A stretch of DNA of 37,930 nucleotides. Origin: Oscillospiraceae bacterium (GTDB lineage Bacteria; Bacillota; Clostridia; UBA1381). Within the stretch, counting starts at the first letter, position 1, and each line of letters begins with the position of its first letter. Positions 8,443 to 19,000 of the stretch are shown one piece after another. The notes beneath the pieces are model-generated. The model saw nothing but the letters and a program-made list of their open reading frames with translations. It was not told where the DNA came from and ran no database searches. Made by a program: the position numbers and the translations under genes. The DNA lies in the NCBI GenBank assembly GCA_022509005.1, contig JAFLUC010000018.1, positions 1-37,930 of the forward strand. The letters run 5' to 3'.

Positions 8443-8819
8443 TTTGCACCATTCCCTTCTAACTGCTTTATCTCCGCGTGAAGCTTTGCGGCAGTTTCGT
8501 AATCCTCTTTATTAACAGCAGTCTTAAGCTGCTTTCTCAACTCCTCAAGTCTGCGCTTCGCCTTTATATCGGCGCTTGACTTCGATGGGATTTTACCCGA
8601 ATGCGCCGATGATGCCTGCGCCTGGCGCAGCACCTGCTCCGCGCCTGAACGGAAGACCTGATAGCACTCGCCGCACCCGAATCTTCCCGTTCTGCGGAAG
8701 TCACTCCACGTACGCCCGCATACCGGACATTTTCTGTTATCCTTCTGGATTACCGGCTGAACGCTGAACATGTCCATACCGTCAAACATATCAAACAGTT
8801 CTGAAAATAAATCTATCAT
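8439..8819 (-). CDS. mcsA: McsA, activator of McsB (short form with one zinc-finger pair)
   Basis: McsA activates the McsB kinase and helps control CtsR. This copy has 126 residues, clearly shorter than the 170-185 residues usual in Bacillus. It keeps the second zinc site, CPVC (31-34) and CGEC (49-52), in the RTGRFGCGECY context, then a UVR-type coiled coil at about 88-122 (LRKQLKTAVNKEDYETAAKLH). The N-terminal CxxC pair found in Bacillus McsA is absent; residues 1-28 are a Met/Phe/Asp-rich segment instead. The start is secure, with GGAGGT upstream and ctsR ending 19 bp away, so this is not a misplaced start. Second gene of the CtsR operon. Confidence 0.92.
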   Translation of the reverse strand: MIDLFSELFDMFDGMDMFSVQPVIQKDNRKCPVCGRTWSDFRRTGRFGCGECYQVFRSGAEQVLRQAQASSAHSGKIPSKSSADIKAKRRLEELRKQLKTAVNKEDYETAAKLHAEIKQLEGNGAK

Positions 8820-8838
8820 AATACATACCTCCTGTTAC

Positions 8839-9264
8839 CTATAGTGCCTTTAACATACTTTTTAGTATTCCTGCGCGGAGTTTATCCGCTCCTTGTGCCT
8901 CTTTAAATATATCTGCCAGTACCGCGGCACGCATAACGTCAGCTATTCTTTTATCAATAACACGCATATCTGAAAGCTGCGCTATCAGCTGTTCTGCCTG
9001 CTCTACAGTAGCTGTATCGGCCGTATATATTCGTACTCTTTCCTGCGGCAGCCTTCTTATTGTAACATATCCGCCGCCGCCTCGCCTTGATTCTACAGCG
9101 TAACCCCTCTCAGGGCTGAATCGCGTTGAAATCACATAATTTATCTGTGACGGTACGCACCCGAAAAGCTGCGCTAACTCGTTCCTCTGTATTCGGAGCT
9201 GCTCTGCTTCCTCCTGTTTCATAAGCTCCAATATAAAAGCTTCTATTCTGTCTGATATACCCAT
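8839..9264 (-). CDS. ctsR: Transcriptional repressor CtsR (class III heat-shock regulator)
   Basis: The 141-residue dimeric repressor of clp genes is slightly shorter than the roughly 150 residues of the family. The N-terminal winged helix has CVPSQINYVISTRFS (about 36-50) and the wing ESRRGGGGY (58-66), whose arginines contact DNA and include the site phosphorylated by McsB in Bacillus. The C-terminal half is the heat-sensing dimer and regulator domain. First gene of ctsR-mcsA-mcsB-clpC-MBL lipoprotein. Its own promoter carries a perfect CtsR box, so it is autoregulated. Confidence 0.96.
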   Translation of the reverse strand: MGISDRIEAFILELMKQEEAEQLRIQRNELAQLFGCVPSQINYVISTRFSPERGYAVESRRGGGGYVTIRRLPQERVRIYTADTATVEQAEQLIAQLSDMRVIDKRIADVMRAAVLADIFKEAQGADKLRAGILKSMLKAL

Positions 9265-9277
9265 AACCTTTCGCCTC

Positions 9278-9300
9278 TTTGACTTTGACTTTCTTTGACC
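9278..9300 (-). promoter_or_regulatory. CtsR operator
   Basis: On the minus strand 9300-9284 reads GGTCAAA-GAA-AGTCAAA, an exact match to the CtsR consensus of two RGTCAAA heptads separated by 3 nt. A third GTCAAA half-site follows directly at 9283-9278. The site lies just downstream of the -10 element, so bound CtsR would block initiation. Confidence 0.93.
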
Positions 9301-9313
9301 TTTAATTAACTAC

Positions 9314-9342
9314 ATTATAACACCATTTTACGCCTTTGTCAA
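9314..9342 (-). promoter_or_regulatory. Consensus sigma-A promoter of the ctsR operon
   Basis: On the minus strand, a perfect TTGACA (9337-9342), exactly 17 bp, and a perfect TATAAT (9314-9319). The expected start of transcription falls between the -10 and the CtsR operator. A full-consensus promoter fits a repressor-controlled stress operon. Confidence 0.92.
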
Positions 9343-9436
9343 GCACTGAATTGTATTTCTTTTTTTGCTTTTTTATGAACAAATAATGAATTGTCAAAAA
9401 AAGTTTGAAATATAAGAAATTTTTTTCAAAAAATAG

Positions 9437-9465
9437 TGGTAATATTTTTATTTTTATGTTATAAT
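9437..9465 (+). promoter_or_regulatory. Candidate secA promoter
   Basis: A perfect TATAAT (9460-9465) with a weak -35 (TGGTAA, 9437-9442) at 17 bp lies in the very AT-rich divergent region upstream of secA. TTGACT at 9507-9512 is an alternative -35 but lacks a good -10. Confidence 0.4.
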
Positions 9466-9561
9466 ATAATGTGTATGTGTGTACTTATGCACATTTACGC
9501 ATGATTTTGACTTTTATGATGCTAATTAAATAATTTACATTATATATTATGAGGTGAAATG

Positions 9562-12285
9562 ATGAATATATTCGATAAACTATTCGGCACATATTCCGAT
9601 CGTGAGCTGAAAAAGATACACCCTATCGCAAAAAAGGTAGATGCTCTCTCGGACGAAATGGAAAAGCTCACCGACGCGGAGCTAAAGGCAAAGACTGCCG
9701 AATTCAAGGAACGCTATAATAACGGAGAAACACTTGACGAGCTTCTTCCGGAGGCATTCGCGGTTATGCGTGAGGCAAGCTGGCGAGTTCTCGGCATGAA
9801 GCATTTCTATGTTCAGATCGTCGGCGGTATCATTCTCCATCAAGGACGTATTGCCGAAATGAAAACAGGTGAAGGTAAAACTCTCGTTTCTACCCTCCCC
9901 GCATATCTTAACGCGCTCACAGGCAAGGGCGTACATATCGTTACAGTTAACGATTACCTTGCAAAGCGTGACTCGGAATGGATGGGCAAGGTTTACCGTT
10001 TCCTCGGTATGAGCTGCGGACTTATCATTCACGAAAAGACAAATGACGAGCGTCGCGAGGCATACGCATGCGATATTACCTACGGCACAAATAACGAGTT
10101 GGGCTTCGACTATCTTCGTGACAACATGGTTGTTCACAAGGAGGAAATGGTTCAGCGCGGTCATAACTATGCAATCGTCGACGAGGTTGACTCGATTCTT
10201 ATCGATGAGGCAAGAACTCCGCTCATCATTTCCGGTATGGGCGGTGAAGCAAACGAGCTTTATCACGTTGCCGACATGTTCGCTAAAAGACTTAAGAAGC
10301 TCGTTGTTACAGAGCAGGACGATAAGCAGCTTGATACAGATATAGACGCTGATTATATAGTAGATGAAAAAGCAAAGACCGCAACTCTTACAGAGCGTGG
10401 CGTGACAAAGGCTGAAAATGCGTTTAATGTTGAAAACCTTTCAGATCCGGAGAACATGAAGCTTCTGCACCATATCAACCAGGCGCTTCACGCAAACGGC
10501 GTTATGCACCGCGATCAGCAGTACGTTGTTACTCCCGAGGGTGAGGTTATGATCGTTGACGAGTTCACCGGTCGTATAATGCCGGGACGCCGCTACAGCG
10601 ACGGTCTTCACCAGGCGATCGAGGCAAAGGAAGGCGTTAAGGTTGAACATGAAAGTAAGACGCTTGCTACTATCACATTCCAGAACTTCTTCCGTCTTTA
10701 CGGAAAGCTTTCAGGTATGACAGGTACGGCTCTTACAGAGGAAGAGGAATTCCAACATATATATAAGCTTGATATTGTTGCCGTTCCGACAAACAAGCCT
10801 GTTATCCGCGAGGATATGCAGGACAGCGTATATAAGACAGAAGCCGGTAAGTTTGCGGCAGTTATTGCGCAGATCAAGGAATGCAACGCAAAGGGACAGC
10901 CGGTGCTCGTTGGTACCGTTAATGTCGATAAGTCAGAGCTTCTCTCAAAGCTTCTCAAGAGAATGGGAATAAAGCATAACGTATTGAATGCAAAGTATCA
11001 TGAAAAGGAAGCGGAGATCGTCGCTCAGGCAGGTAAAAAGGGCGCGGTAACTATCGCCACTAACATGGCAGGTAGAGGTACCGATATCATGCTCGGCGGT
11101 AACGCGGAATATCTCGCAAAGCACGAAATGGCTAAGCAGGGATTCTCAGATGAGCTTATTGCAGAAGCTACAGGCTTCGGCGAGACTGATGATGAGGAAA
11201 TCCTTAACGCGCGCAAAATGTTCACAGAGCTTAATGATAAGTTCAAGGAAGAAATACAGCCGGAGCGCGAGGAGGTTCTTGAGGTTGGCGGTCTCTTTAT
11301 CATAGGTACAGAGCGTCACGAATCAAGACGTATAGATAACCAGCTCCGCGGACGTGCAGGTCGTCAGGGTGACCCGGGTTCTTCAAAGTTCTTCCTCTCA
11401 CTCGATGACGATCTCATGAGAATATTCGGAAGCGAAAGAGTTAAAAAGATGGTTGACGCTCTCGGTCTTGAAGAGGATCAGCCTATCGAAGCAAAGATGC
11501 TTTCAAACGCTATCGAGAACGCTCAAAAGACACTTGAAAGTCGTAACTTTGATTCACGTAAGCACGTGCTCCAGTATGACGAGGTTATGAACGAGCAGAG
11601 AAAGATCATTTACTCACAGCGTCAGAAGGTGCTCGACGGCGACGATCTCACCGATACAATCAAAGGTATGATGGAGCAGATCATCGACAGCGCCATGGAT
11701 GATTTTATCGGCATAACGGAAATCCCCGAGGAATGGAATCTCAGAGCGCTTACAGAGTTTGCTAATGCAACACTCCGTGCAAACGGTGAGTTTGAGGTTA
11801 CAGACGATGAAATCGATACTATAACAAAGGCAGATATCAAGGATGAGCTTCTTGCAATTGCAAACAAGAATTTTGAGGAACAGTGCGAGGTATTCGGCGA
11901 TCAGATGCCGGAGCTCGAAAGAGTTATTATGCTCAGAGTTGTTGATACTCTCTGGATGGATCACCTTGACGAGATGGATCAGATCAAACGTGAGATCGGT
12001 CTGCGCGCATACGGTCAGCATGACCCGGTAGTAGAGTTCAGAAATGTCGCATCAGACCTCTATGAGGCTTTACTTGATTCGATTAAGCGCGATACGGTAA
12101 AATACATTCTTACAGCTAAGCCGAGAATCAAGCTCGAGCGCGAGCAGGTTGCAAAACCGCTTGATACGGGCGGTGACGGTTCGCTTAAGAGCACAGGCAA
12201 GAGATCCGACAAGAAAAAGGTCGGCAGAAACGACCCGTGTCCGTGTGGTTCAGGTAAGAAGTATAAGCATTGCTGCGGCAAATAA
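9562..12285 (+). CDS. secA: Preprotein translocase ATPase SecA
   Basis: SecA drives export of unfolded preproteins through SecYEG by ATP hydrolysis. About 907 residues include the full domain set: DEAD motor with Walker A MKTGEGKT (about 100-107), Walker B region [18 protein letters not shown] (about 205-221), preprotein cross-linking domain, second motor domain with [13 protein letters not shown] and [13 protein letters not shown], helical wing and scaffold domains, and the C-terminal zinc tail [13 protein letters not shown] that binds SecB or lipids in other species. Two adjacent ATGs (9559 and 9562) are possible. The second is better spaced from GAGGTG (9551-9556) and gives the usual MNIFDKLFG. 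prfB follows 34 bp later, a common pairing. Confidence 0.97.
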   Translation: MNIFDKLFGTYSDRELKKIHPIAKKVDALSDEMEKLTDAELKAKTAEFKERYNNGETLDELLPEAFAVMREASWRVLGMKHFYVQIVGGIILHQGRIAEMKTGEGKTLVSTLPAYLNALTGKGVHIVTVNDYLAKRDSEWMGKVYRFLGMSCGLIIHEKTNDERREAYACDITYGTNNELGFDYLRDNMVVHKEEMVQRGHNYAIVDEVDSILIDEARTPLIISGMGGEANELYHVADMFAKRLKKLVVTEQDDKQLDTDIDADYIVDEKAKTATLTERGVTKAENAFNVENLSDPENMKLLHHINQALHANGVMHRDQQYVVTPEGEVMIVDEFTGRIMPGRRYSDGLHQAIEAKEGVKVEHESKTLATITFQNFFRLYGKLSGMTGTALTEEEEFQHIYKLDIVAVPTNKPVIREDMQDSVYKTEAGKFAAVIAQIKECNAKGQPVLVGTVNVDKSELLSKLLKRMGIKHNVLNAKYHEKEAEIVAQAGKKGAVTIATNMAGRGTDIMLGGNAEYLAKHEMAKQGFSDELIAEATGFGETDDEEILNARKMFTELNDKFKEEIQPEREEVLEVGGLFIIGTERHESRRIDNQLRGRAGRQGDPGSSKFFLSLDDDLMRIFGSERVKKMVDALGLEEDQPIEAKMLSNAIENAQKTLESRNFDSRKHVLQYDEVMNEQRKIIYSQRQKVLDGDDLTDTIKGMMEQIIDSAMDDFIGITEIPEEWNLRALTEFANATLRANGEFEVTDDEIDTITKADIKDELLAIANKNFEEQCEVFGDQMPELERVIMLRVVDTLWMDHLDEMDQIKREIGLRAYGQHDPVVEFRNVASDLYEALLDSIKRDTVKYILTAKPRIKLEREQVAKPLDTGGDGSLKSTGKRSDKKKVGRNDPCPCGSGKKYKHCCGK

Positions 12286-12319
12286 TACAAATATATTTTT
12301 CAAAGGGATGTAATTAATA

Positions 12320-13438
12320 ATGTTAGAGTATGATGAATACAGACTCGCGCTCCAGGGTATGGAGAAGAGTATAAGCGAGCTAAGAGAGTCGCTTGATGTT
12401 ACCGGACTTGAATCGGAAATAGCAGAGCTTGACGAACAGTGCGCTGCTCCCGATTTCTGGGACGATATGAAAAATTCACAGGCGGTTCTGCAAAAGGCAA
12501 AAAATTTAAAAGATAAGCTTGCCGAATTCAACAACATCGTCGACACTCATGAAGAGGCGCTCATGACCATTGAGATGGCCGAGGAGGAGAATGATGCGAG
12601 CTTTGCAAACGAAATAAAAAAGACAGTTGAGAAACTCAATGATCAACTTGACAAAATGCGTCTTGCAACATTGCTAAGCGGTAAATACGACAGCTCAAAC
12701 GCAATTCTCACCTTCCATGCCGGCGCAGGCGGCACAGAGGCACAGGATTGGTGCGAGATGCTCATAAGAATGTACACAATGTGGGCGCAGAAGAACGGGT
12801 ATAAATCCGAGATCATGGATACGCTCCCCGGCGACGAAGCAGGTATAAAGAGCTGTACAATGGAAATCACAGGCTTAAATGCATACGGATATCTTAAGGC
12901 CGAAAAGGGAATACACCGTCTTGTGCGTATTTCCCCGTTTAACTCTCAGGGTAAGAGAATGACCTCCTTCTCATCAGTTGAGGTCATGCCGGAGCTTGAT
13001 GATAATATTGATGTTGATATCCGTCCCGAGGATGTTAAAATGGACGTTTTTCGTGCTTCCGGCGCAGGCGGTCAGCATATCAATAAGACATCATCTGCAG
13101 TACGTCTTACACATATCCCGACAGGTATTGTAGCATCATGTCAGACACAGCGTTCACAGCTTCAGAACCGCGAGTATGCCATGAAGATGCTCAAAGCTAA
13201 GCTTGTCGAAATAGCCGAGCAGCAGCAGAAGGAAAAGATTTCGGAAATCCAGGGCGTTCAGACAGAGAACGGCTGGGGCAATCAGATCCGCTCATACGTT
13301 TTCCAGCCATATACAATGGTTAAGGACCTTAGAACAGGATTTGAAATGGGTAATATACAAGCGGTCATGGACGGCGAATTAAACGGCTTCATAAATGCAT
13401 ATCTCTCAGCTGCAAATTTAGGTACATTAAAGAAATAA
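12320..13438 (+). CDS. prfB: Peptide chain release factor 2 (RF2)
   Basis: RF2 reads UGA and UAA stop codons and triggers release of the nascent chain. The 372-residue protein has the SPF stop-recognition tripeptide at 205-207 and the GGQ catalytic motif at 250-252, the same numbering as E. coli RF2. The frame is continuous from an ATG preceded by AAAGGGATG: there is no in-frame UGA near codon 25 and so no programmed +1 frameshift of the kind that regulates most prfB genes. It is cotranscribed with secA and ends in a perfect palindrome that includes its TAA stop. Confidence 0.96.
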   Translation: MLEYDEYRLALQGMEKSISELRESLDVTGLESEIAELDEQCAAPDFWDDMKNSQAVLQKAKNLKDKLAEFNNIVDTHEEALMTIEMAEEENDASFANEIKKTVEKLNDQLDKMRLATLLSGKYDSSNAILTFHAGAGGTEAQDWCEMLIRMYTMWAQKNGYKSEIMDTLPGDEAGIKSCTMEITGLNAYGYLKAEKGIHRLVRISPFNSQGKRMTSFSSVEVMPELDDNIDVDIRPEDVKMDVFRASGAGGQHINKTSSAVRLTHIPTGIVASCQTQRSQLQNREYAMKMLKAKLVEIAEQQQKEKISEIQGVQTENGWGNQIRSYVFQPYTMVKDLRTGFEMGNIQAVMDGELNGFINAYLSAANLGTLKK

Positions 13439-13481
13439 GGTATAAAAATAACGGCGTACGCCGTTATTTTTATACCTTATT
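13434..13481. terminator. 48-bp perfect palindrome, bidirectional terminator between prfB and the zinc-ribbon gene
   Basis: Every base from 13434 to 13457 pairs with 13458-13481. The core is ACGGCGT/ACGCCGT flanked by runs of five A and five T on both strands, so it can terminate both converging transcripts. The prfB stop codon lies inside it and the opposing stop codon overlaps its edge. Confidence 0.88.
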
Positions 13482-14385
13482 ATAGCAATGCTGTTAAATG
13501 AATCATCACAGTAAAGAATACGAACATGCATATAAGCATCGCATACATTGTACGGACAGCCGTTTTCGCGCTCCACATTGAGCGCAGCAGCTCATACGTG
13601 AGTATGACAGAACCTGCAAGTCCGCATATAATAAGAACGATAAATGTTCTCAGAGCGAACAACCCCAGAATCGTGCCAACTATGCCGACAACGGTGATCG
13701 GAAGCCCGACAAAGACAAAGCGCTTCACAAAATCCCAATACGGAGTGAATTGCCTGAATATCCATTTGCTTACAGCAAAGAAAATTCCCGAATAGACAAA
13801 GAAGAAAACCAGTCCGCTCACAGCTCCCGATAATGCCGCTCTTAGCCAGAGCCCCAGCATAGTAAAACCATCAGTTCCTCCGAAGCCCATTATATTGCCA
13901 ACCTGACTTAATATTCCTCTTGGAGCGCCGGTTATAATTGCAAACGCGCATAATCCGCATATTATTCCTTCAATTATAACCATGATAAGAATCTCAGCTA
14001 TCCCCATCCGTCCCGGATTCATAACCGTTTCAATCGGCGACTTTAAAAAGCTTACAAGCAGCTTCCATGCATTCACAAACGGATTTCCTGACATGCCTTT
14101 AAATCCACCGCGAAATGAGCTTCTGCCGAAAGCGGTATTGCCATAATTGGTATATTGCTGCCGCTTTGTGTTCTTCTCTCTTTCCCTCGCCTGTTTTGCG
14201 CGCTCCTTTGCCTGCGCTTTTTCTTTAGCCTTTTCAGCGCGGGCCTCCTGCTTGGATTCCTTCTTTGTTTCAGAGCTTTCCTTCTCATCCTGCTGTGCCT
14301 TCTCCCTGCGCTTTGCAACACTCAGCGCACAGGTACATACCTCGCCCTTTTCAAGCTGTTTCCCGCAGTAAATACATTCTCTCAT
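13480..14385 (-). CDS. Zinc-ribbon, charged-linker membrane protein (Yip1-like, uncharacterised)
   Basis: About 301 residues. Residues 4-19 hold CIYCGK and CTC, a short zinc ribbon. Residues 25-80 are a highly charged Lys/Glu/Ala-rich stretch likely to form a coiled coil in the cytoplasm. After a Gly/Asn-rich hinge come about five hydrophobic helices, resembling bacterial Yip1-type membrane proteins. Function is unknown. The start is ATG 14385 because GGGAGG lies at proper spacing; the frame is open to 14427 but that would overlap the upstream gene. The Shine-Dalgarno overlaps the stop codon of the GT-C-like gene, so the two are in one operon. Confidence 0.7.
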   Translation of the reverse strand: MRECIYCGKQLEKGEVCTCALSVAKRREKAQQDEKESSETKKESKQEARAEKAKEKAQAKERAKQAREREKNTKRQQYTNYGNTAFGRSSFRGGFKGMSGNPFVNAWKLLVSFLKSPIETVMNPGRMGIAEILIMVIIEGIICGLCAFAIITGAPRGILSQVGNIMGFGGTDGFTMLGLWLRAALSGAVSGLVFFFVYSGIFFAVSKWIFRQFTPYWDFVKRFVFVGLPITVVGIVGTILGLFALRTFIVLIICGLAGSVILTYELLRSMWSAKTAVRTMYAMLICMFVFFTVMIHLTALL

Positions 14386-14395
14386 AGTAACCTCC

Positions 14396-16048
14396 CTATT
14401 CGACCGTGTAGTATAGTCTTGATTCAAACTCTGCCTGCCTTATAGCATCTATATCAGCTGTACGATGGTACAGCCGCAGTTCAATATCGTCAATATTTCC
14501 CCTGAAATCCTCAATCTCTTCAAAAATCTGTGATATATCTGTTCTGTTAACAAAGCTCGCTACAGCTTCATCAACAATTGTCTGCGCACCCGGCGCAAGA
14601 TGCGTCTGCGACGGCACGGCTACCAATATATACTCCGCGGAATATATTTCATTAAGTCTCCCATTGTCACGGGAATCCACTTCCGGAAGACTCCTGATAT
14701 AGTCCGCGTCTCTGTTTATTTTTATTCCGAGCGACGGCTCCGCATTCCTTAGTATGCTATCATTTATCGTAAATGAGGAAGCGAGCACATTACATTGTGA
14801 CCCTTCGGGGATAAAGCTATCAAGTTTGCGCTTCACTGCTATTACCGAGGTTACATCATCCCTTACAACAGGCTTCATGGAAAATGACGGTATTATTGCG
14901 ATATTCTTTATTTCCTGTATATTTGACGGCTGCTTACGATCTATATACGGACTGATTGCAGTTACTATCACAAGCAGTGTCACAGCAAAAAGCATCCAGC
15001 GCTTTGAAATACAATTCACTAAAAAAATTGAAAGAACCGTAAACGCGGGTACATACATAAGAAGATGCTGCTGTCCATGCGTTTGTGTTGCTATAAACAT
15101 TGTGCCGCACACGATATTCTGAACCCACGGAAATATGGGACGGTAATCCTTCTTCTTTATCGCGGCTATAAACGGAACCGCGAACAGAACTATTATAAAC
15201 AGCGCCCCGAAATATCTTGCTATAAATCTGAGATCCACCATCAGTGCGAACTTATATCCGGAATAAAGTGTTCCGTAATCTTTCAGGAGTATCCCTGTCA
15301 AAAACGGCACAAAGCCAAGCAGCATTATAAGCGCTGAGGTTATACCGGTCACTATAAGACCGGTCCATTTCCTATGAAACAGTATGCAGTCGATAATCAT
15401 CGCCGTAACAAACGATACTGCAAAAAATGCAAAATATCGTCTGAACAGCATCATAAGTATAAGCATAACGCCTATTCCTACATAACGAAGCATACCACAT
15501 TTTTCATTACCTGTATAATATAAATTATAACATGCCAGCGCTATCAGAAATCCGCCTACGTCCACAAAACCCAGTCCTGTAAGATACAGCGTTGCCGGAA
15601 GCATAAATGTAGCAGCAATATACGATACCCACGGCGCCTTTGAGAGCTTTGCACAAAGCCGGTATGTGAGCACAGATGACGGTATAATATACATAACGAT
15701 CAGACCCGTAACATAGGATAACCGCGATGTACCGAAAATCCACATCCACAACGCTGACGGCAGAGCCGCAAGATAATTATAGTCGCTTGTGCCTATTGAT
15801 TCATAAACCCGATGCCAGAAATCGCCCTTAAGCTCTCCCGAAACAACTGAGCGGCCCATTTCCCAATAGGTGGCATCATCCCAGAAATAGATTTCGCGGC
15901 ACCGCCCGGCATACATTACTCCCAAAAAAACCAGCACGAGACATACTGCTCCTACGAGAATACATGCTTTCCTACCATCAGTCAGCAGCGCTTTGTCTGA
16001 TTTCTCGCTTTTGCTTTTGTTTTTCTCCATCCATTCAAGAAGATCCAA
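14396..16048 (-). CDS. GT-C-like polytopic membrane protein (putative lipid-phosphosugar-dependent glycosyltransferase)
   Basis: 550 residues with roughly eleven transmembrane helices and a soluble C-terminal region of about 150 residues outside the membrane. After the first helix the loop has YFWDDATYWEMG with two Asp at 57-58, the position of the catalytic acidic pair in GT-C enzymes such as the protein mannosyltransferase (GT39) and ArnT groups. Such enzymes move sugar from a polyprenyl-phosphate donor to an acceptor on the outer face. Donor and acceptor here are unknown. The start is taken as TTG 16048, with AGGGGG 8-9 nt upstream; the first ATG (16030) has no ribosome binding site. It lies 15 bp after the SNF2 gene in the same operon. 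Confidence 0.65.
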   Translation of the reverse strand: MDLLEWMEKNKSKSEKSDKALLTDGRKACILVGAVCLVLVFLGVMYAGRCREIYFWDDATYWEMGRSVVSGELKGDFWHRVYESIGTSDYNYLAALPSALWMWIFGTSRLSYVTGLIVMYIIPSSVLTYRLCAKLSKAPWVSYIAATFMLPATLYLTGLGFVDVGGFLIALACYNLYYTGNEKCGMLRYVGIGVMLILMMLFRRYFAFFAVSFVTAMIIDCILFHRKWTGLIVTGITSALIMLLGFVPFLTGILLKDYGTLYSGYKFALMVDLRFIARYFGALFIIVLFAVPFIAAIKKKDYRPIFPWVQNIVCGTMFIATQTHGQQHLLMYVPAFTVLSIFLVNCISKRWMLFAVTLLVIVTAISPYIDRKQPSNIQEIKNIAIIPSFSMKPVVRDDVTSVIAVKRKLDSFIPEGSQCNVLASSFTINDSILRNAEPSLGIKINRDADYIRSLPEVDSRDNGRLNEIYSAEYILVAVPSQTHLAPGAQTIVDEAVASFVNRTDISQIFEEIEDFRGNIDDIELRLYHRTADIDAIRQAEFESRLYYTVE

Positions 16049-16063
16049 AATATTTACCCCCTG

Positions 16064-19000
16064 TCAAAATTCAAATAATGACATTACTTCCTCATCTGTA
16101 AGACTTGCAAAGGTTTCCGTATTAACTCTTATTATATCATCGGCAAGGAGCCTCTTCTTCTCTTGCAGCTCGATAATCTTTTCCTCAATAGTTCCGCGTG
16201 CCGCAAGCTTTATTACCTGCACCGAACGTGTCTGTCCTATCCTGTACGCGCGGTCAGTTGCCTGATCTGTAACCGCAGGATTCCACCACGGGTCGTAATG
16301 GATAACCATATCCGCTCCCACAAGGTTAAGACCTGTTCCGCCTGCCTTAAGCGATACAAGAAATACAGTACGTCTGCCGTTGTTAAAGCTCTCTGCCATT
16401 GCTGAGCGTTCTTCCGCAGGTGTTGATCCGTTTATATAATAATGATCTATACCGTCTTTATTAAGCTGCTTTTCTATTATATCAAGCATTGACCTGAACT
16501 GAGAAAACACAAGTATACGATGTCCGGATCCTATTCCGTTTTTCACAATCTCTATTAAAAGTTCAAGCTTACCGCTTTCGTCTGAAGTATCAGCAGAACC
16601 GGTAAACAAAGCCGGATGACAGCATATCTGTCGGAGCCGCATGAGGAGAGTCAGAATCATAAACCTGTTTCCGTTTTCCGCTATTATGCCCCTTGCCTGT
16701 TCCTTTATTTCACTCAAAAATTCCAGATACATAGCCTGCTGCGTGCGACTGAGATCTGCAAGCATTGTTGTTTCAATCTTTTCCGGAAGTTCATCCAATA
16801 CATCCTTCTTCATTCGTCGCAATACAAACGGACGGATTATTCCATGAAGTATATCGGAAATCGAAGAATCACCATTGCGCGATGCCGGAACTTCAAAGCG
16901 ATCACGGAATTCACGCGCACTTTTAAGATAACCCGGCATCACGAAATCAAAGATTGACCATAGCTCCATTAACGAATTCTCAATCGGGGTACCGGTAAGA
17001 GCAAATTTATGCTCCGCCCTGATTCGCTTAACACTTATTGCATTCATTGTCTTCGGATTTTTTATATACTGTGCTTCATCTATGAAGCAATATGAAAATT
17101 CGATATTTCTGTATAAAGCGCTGTCACGTCTAAGCAGCGGATATGATGTTATTATAAACTCATAATCATCTACTGTTTTTATAAGCTCCGTGCGCATCTC
17201 CTTTGAGCCGCTTATAATAAGCGACTTTGCCTCGGGGGTGAATTTTTCAATTTCACGCTGCCAGTTATAGATGAGCGTGCTCGGAGCAACTATAAATATA
17301 GGTTTTTCAGGCTTTATACCTCTTACAAAAGCTATTACCTGCAGTGTTTTTCCAAGACCCATATCGTCAGCAAGAATTCCGCCCATGCCCATCTCAGAAA
17401 GCTGCGTGAGCCACCTCATACCTTCAATCTGATATGGACGCAAAACATTCTCGAGTCCATCGCTAATAACCGGTTCAATCGAACGTATTTCGCGCATATA
17501 CCGTTTAACGCTTTCATCCTTCTCTATGTCATTCCTTGCTTCTAAATATAGCATATGGAACTTTGGCAGCGTTTTTCTTCCGGAATATATATCAACATTT
17601 GTAAGATCGAGCCGTTCAAGAAGCCTTAATATATCCCCCTTCTTGTTGTGATTAAGTCCGATAAAGCTACCGTCAGATGTTCGGTAAAAGCTGTGCTTAA
17701 GCCGCATAGCCGCCATAATGCCCTTTATTTCCTCCGGTGCGAGATCTGTTTCAAAATTGATCTCAAGAAAATCTATGTCATTTTTATACGAAATACCCAT
17801 TGACATATTTATATCATCGCGAACGCGTACTGCCTTAAATCTGTCTGTCATAATGAGTTCAGCCATTCCCGCAAGCTCAGGAAGGTCATTTGTTATGAAA
17901 TTATATATCGCGCTGTCACCGCCAAGGCTGAACACGGATTTCTCACGATCGAACCCATTAAAGAATGATAATATACGATTTTCCAGATCTGTATCACGTA
18001 TTACAATCTTGCCGTTCTCTTCATATTTCTCTCGCGGAATCCGAAATTTCAACGAACCGTATTTTGCAACAACCACCGCCGTTATGCGATTACCGTCAGC
18101 ATCAAGACATATATCAAAGCACGGCTTGCTGTTTACTATAATATCCTCGACACCATTTATTACGACACCGCATCTTCCGCGAAGCTTTGGCAGCACATTC
18201 GCGGCAAACAGCATTGTATTGTCACCCTTAAAGGTTACCTGCATACGATTTTCACGCTCAAGAACACGGTAAACCGGCATGAAATACTCACGCCATTCTG
18301 ATGAGGTTCTGTAAATATTATCTGAATAAAGAAACCATTCTCCGTCTGCTGTGAGCGATATACCGGCCTCGGACAGAGACAGGACTATTTCCTTGTCATA
18401 TGCTGCTATATCAATCAATATATCCGGATCATCGTTAATAATACGTACTCCGCTTAGGGTTATCCCGTCATATACAAGGCTGAAATCCACATTTGAAAGA
18501 TACGGAAGTATTCTTCGCAGCACTGCTGCTCCGAAAGCAGTCCTGTAAACTGCTTTAGTATACATCTGTATTCCGGTTGAACGTGTCTCATATACCTCCG
18601 CCAGGATTGAAATTATTTTATCCTCGTTTTCGGGAAAATACATTGTTTTTCTGTTATAAACAGTATTGCGATCTATCTTAAAATCACGATAGCTCAGATA
18701 GCTGTCCAAAAAATTTTCAAGCCCCTGTATTCTTCCGCTACACTCAGGCAGAGATATTGACATTTCATACATCGCTTCACTGCGGATTTTCGGCTTCACA
18801 AACAAAGTAAATGCTGCCCGTATACGTCTGCGCTCCTGTGATACCGCAAATTCACGGCACAAAGCCGATGCAAGCTTATCGTTTTCATTTGTGTATTCCC
18901 CACCCTGTTCAAGTTCTGCCTGCCGCTGTTTTAAGACGGCTACAATATGCTTGCAGGTTGTCTGCATCGTTTCATAGTATGGGCAAGAGCAGAGAACTTT

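Noticed and set aside
9507..9535. Second secA promoter with TTGACT at 9507
   Set aside because: No acceptable -10 lies 16-18 bp downstream.
9682..10266. Long open frame opposite secA
   Set aside because: It is antisense to an unambiguous secA, has no family resemblance and no ribosome binding site; a shadow of regular codon use.
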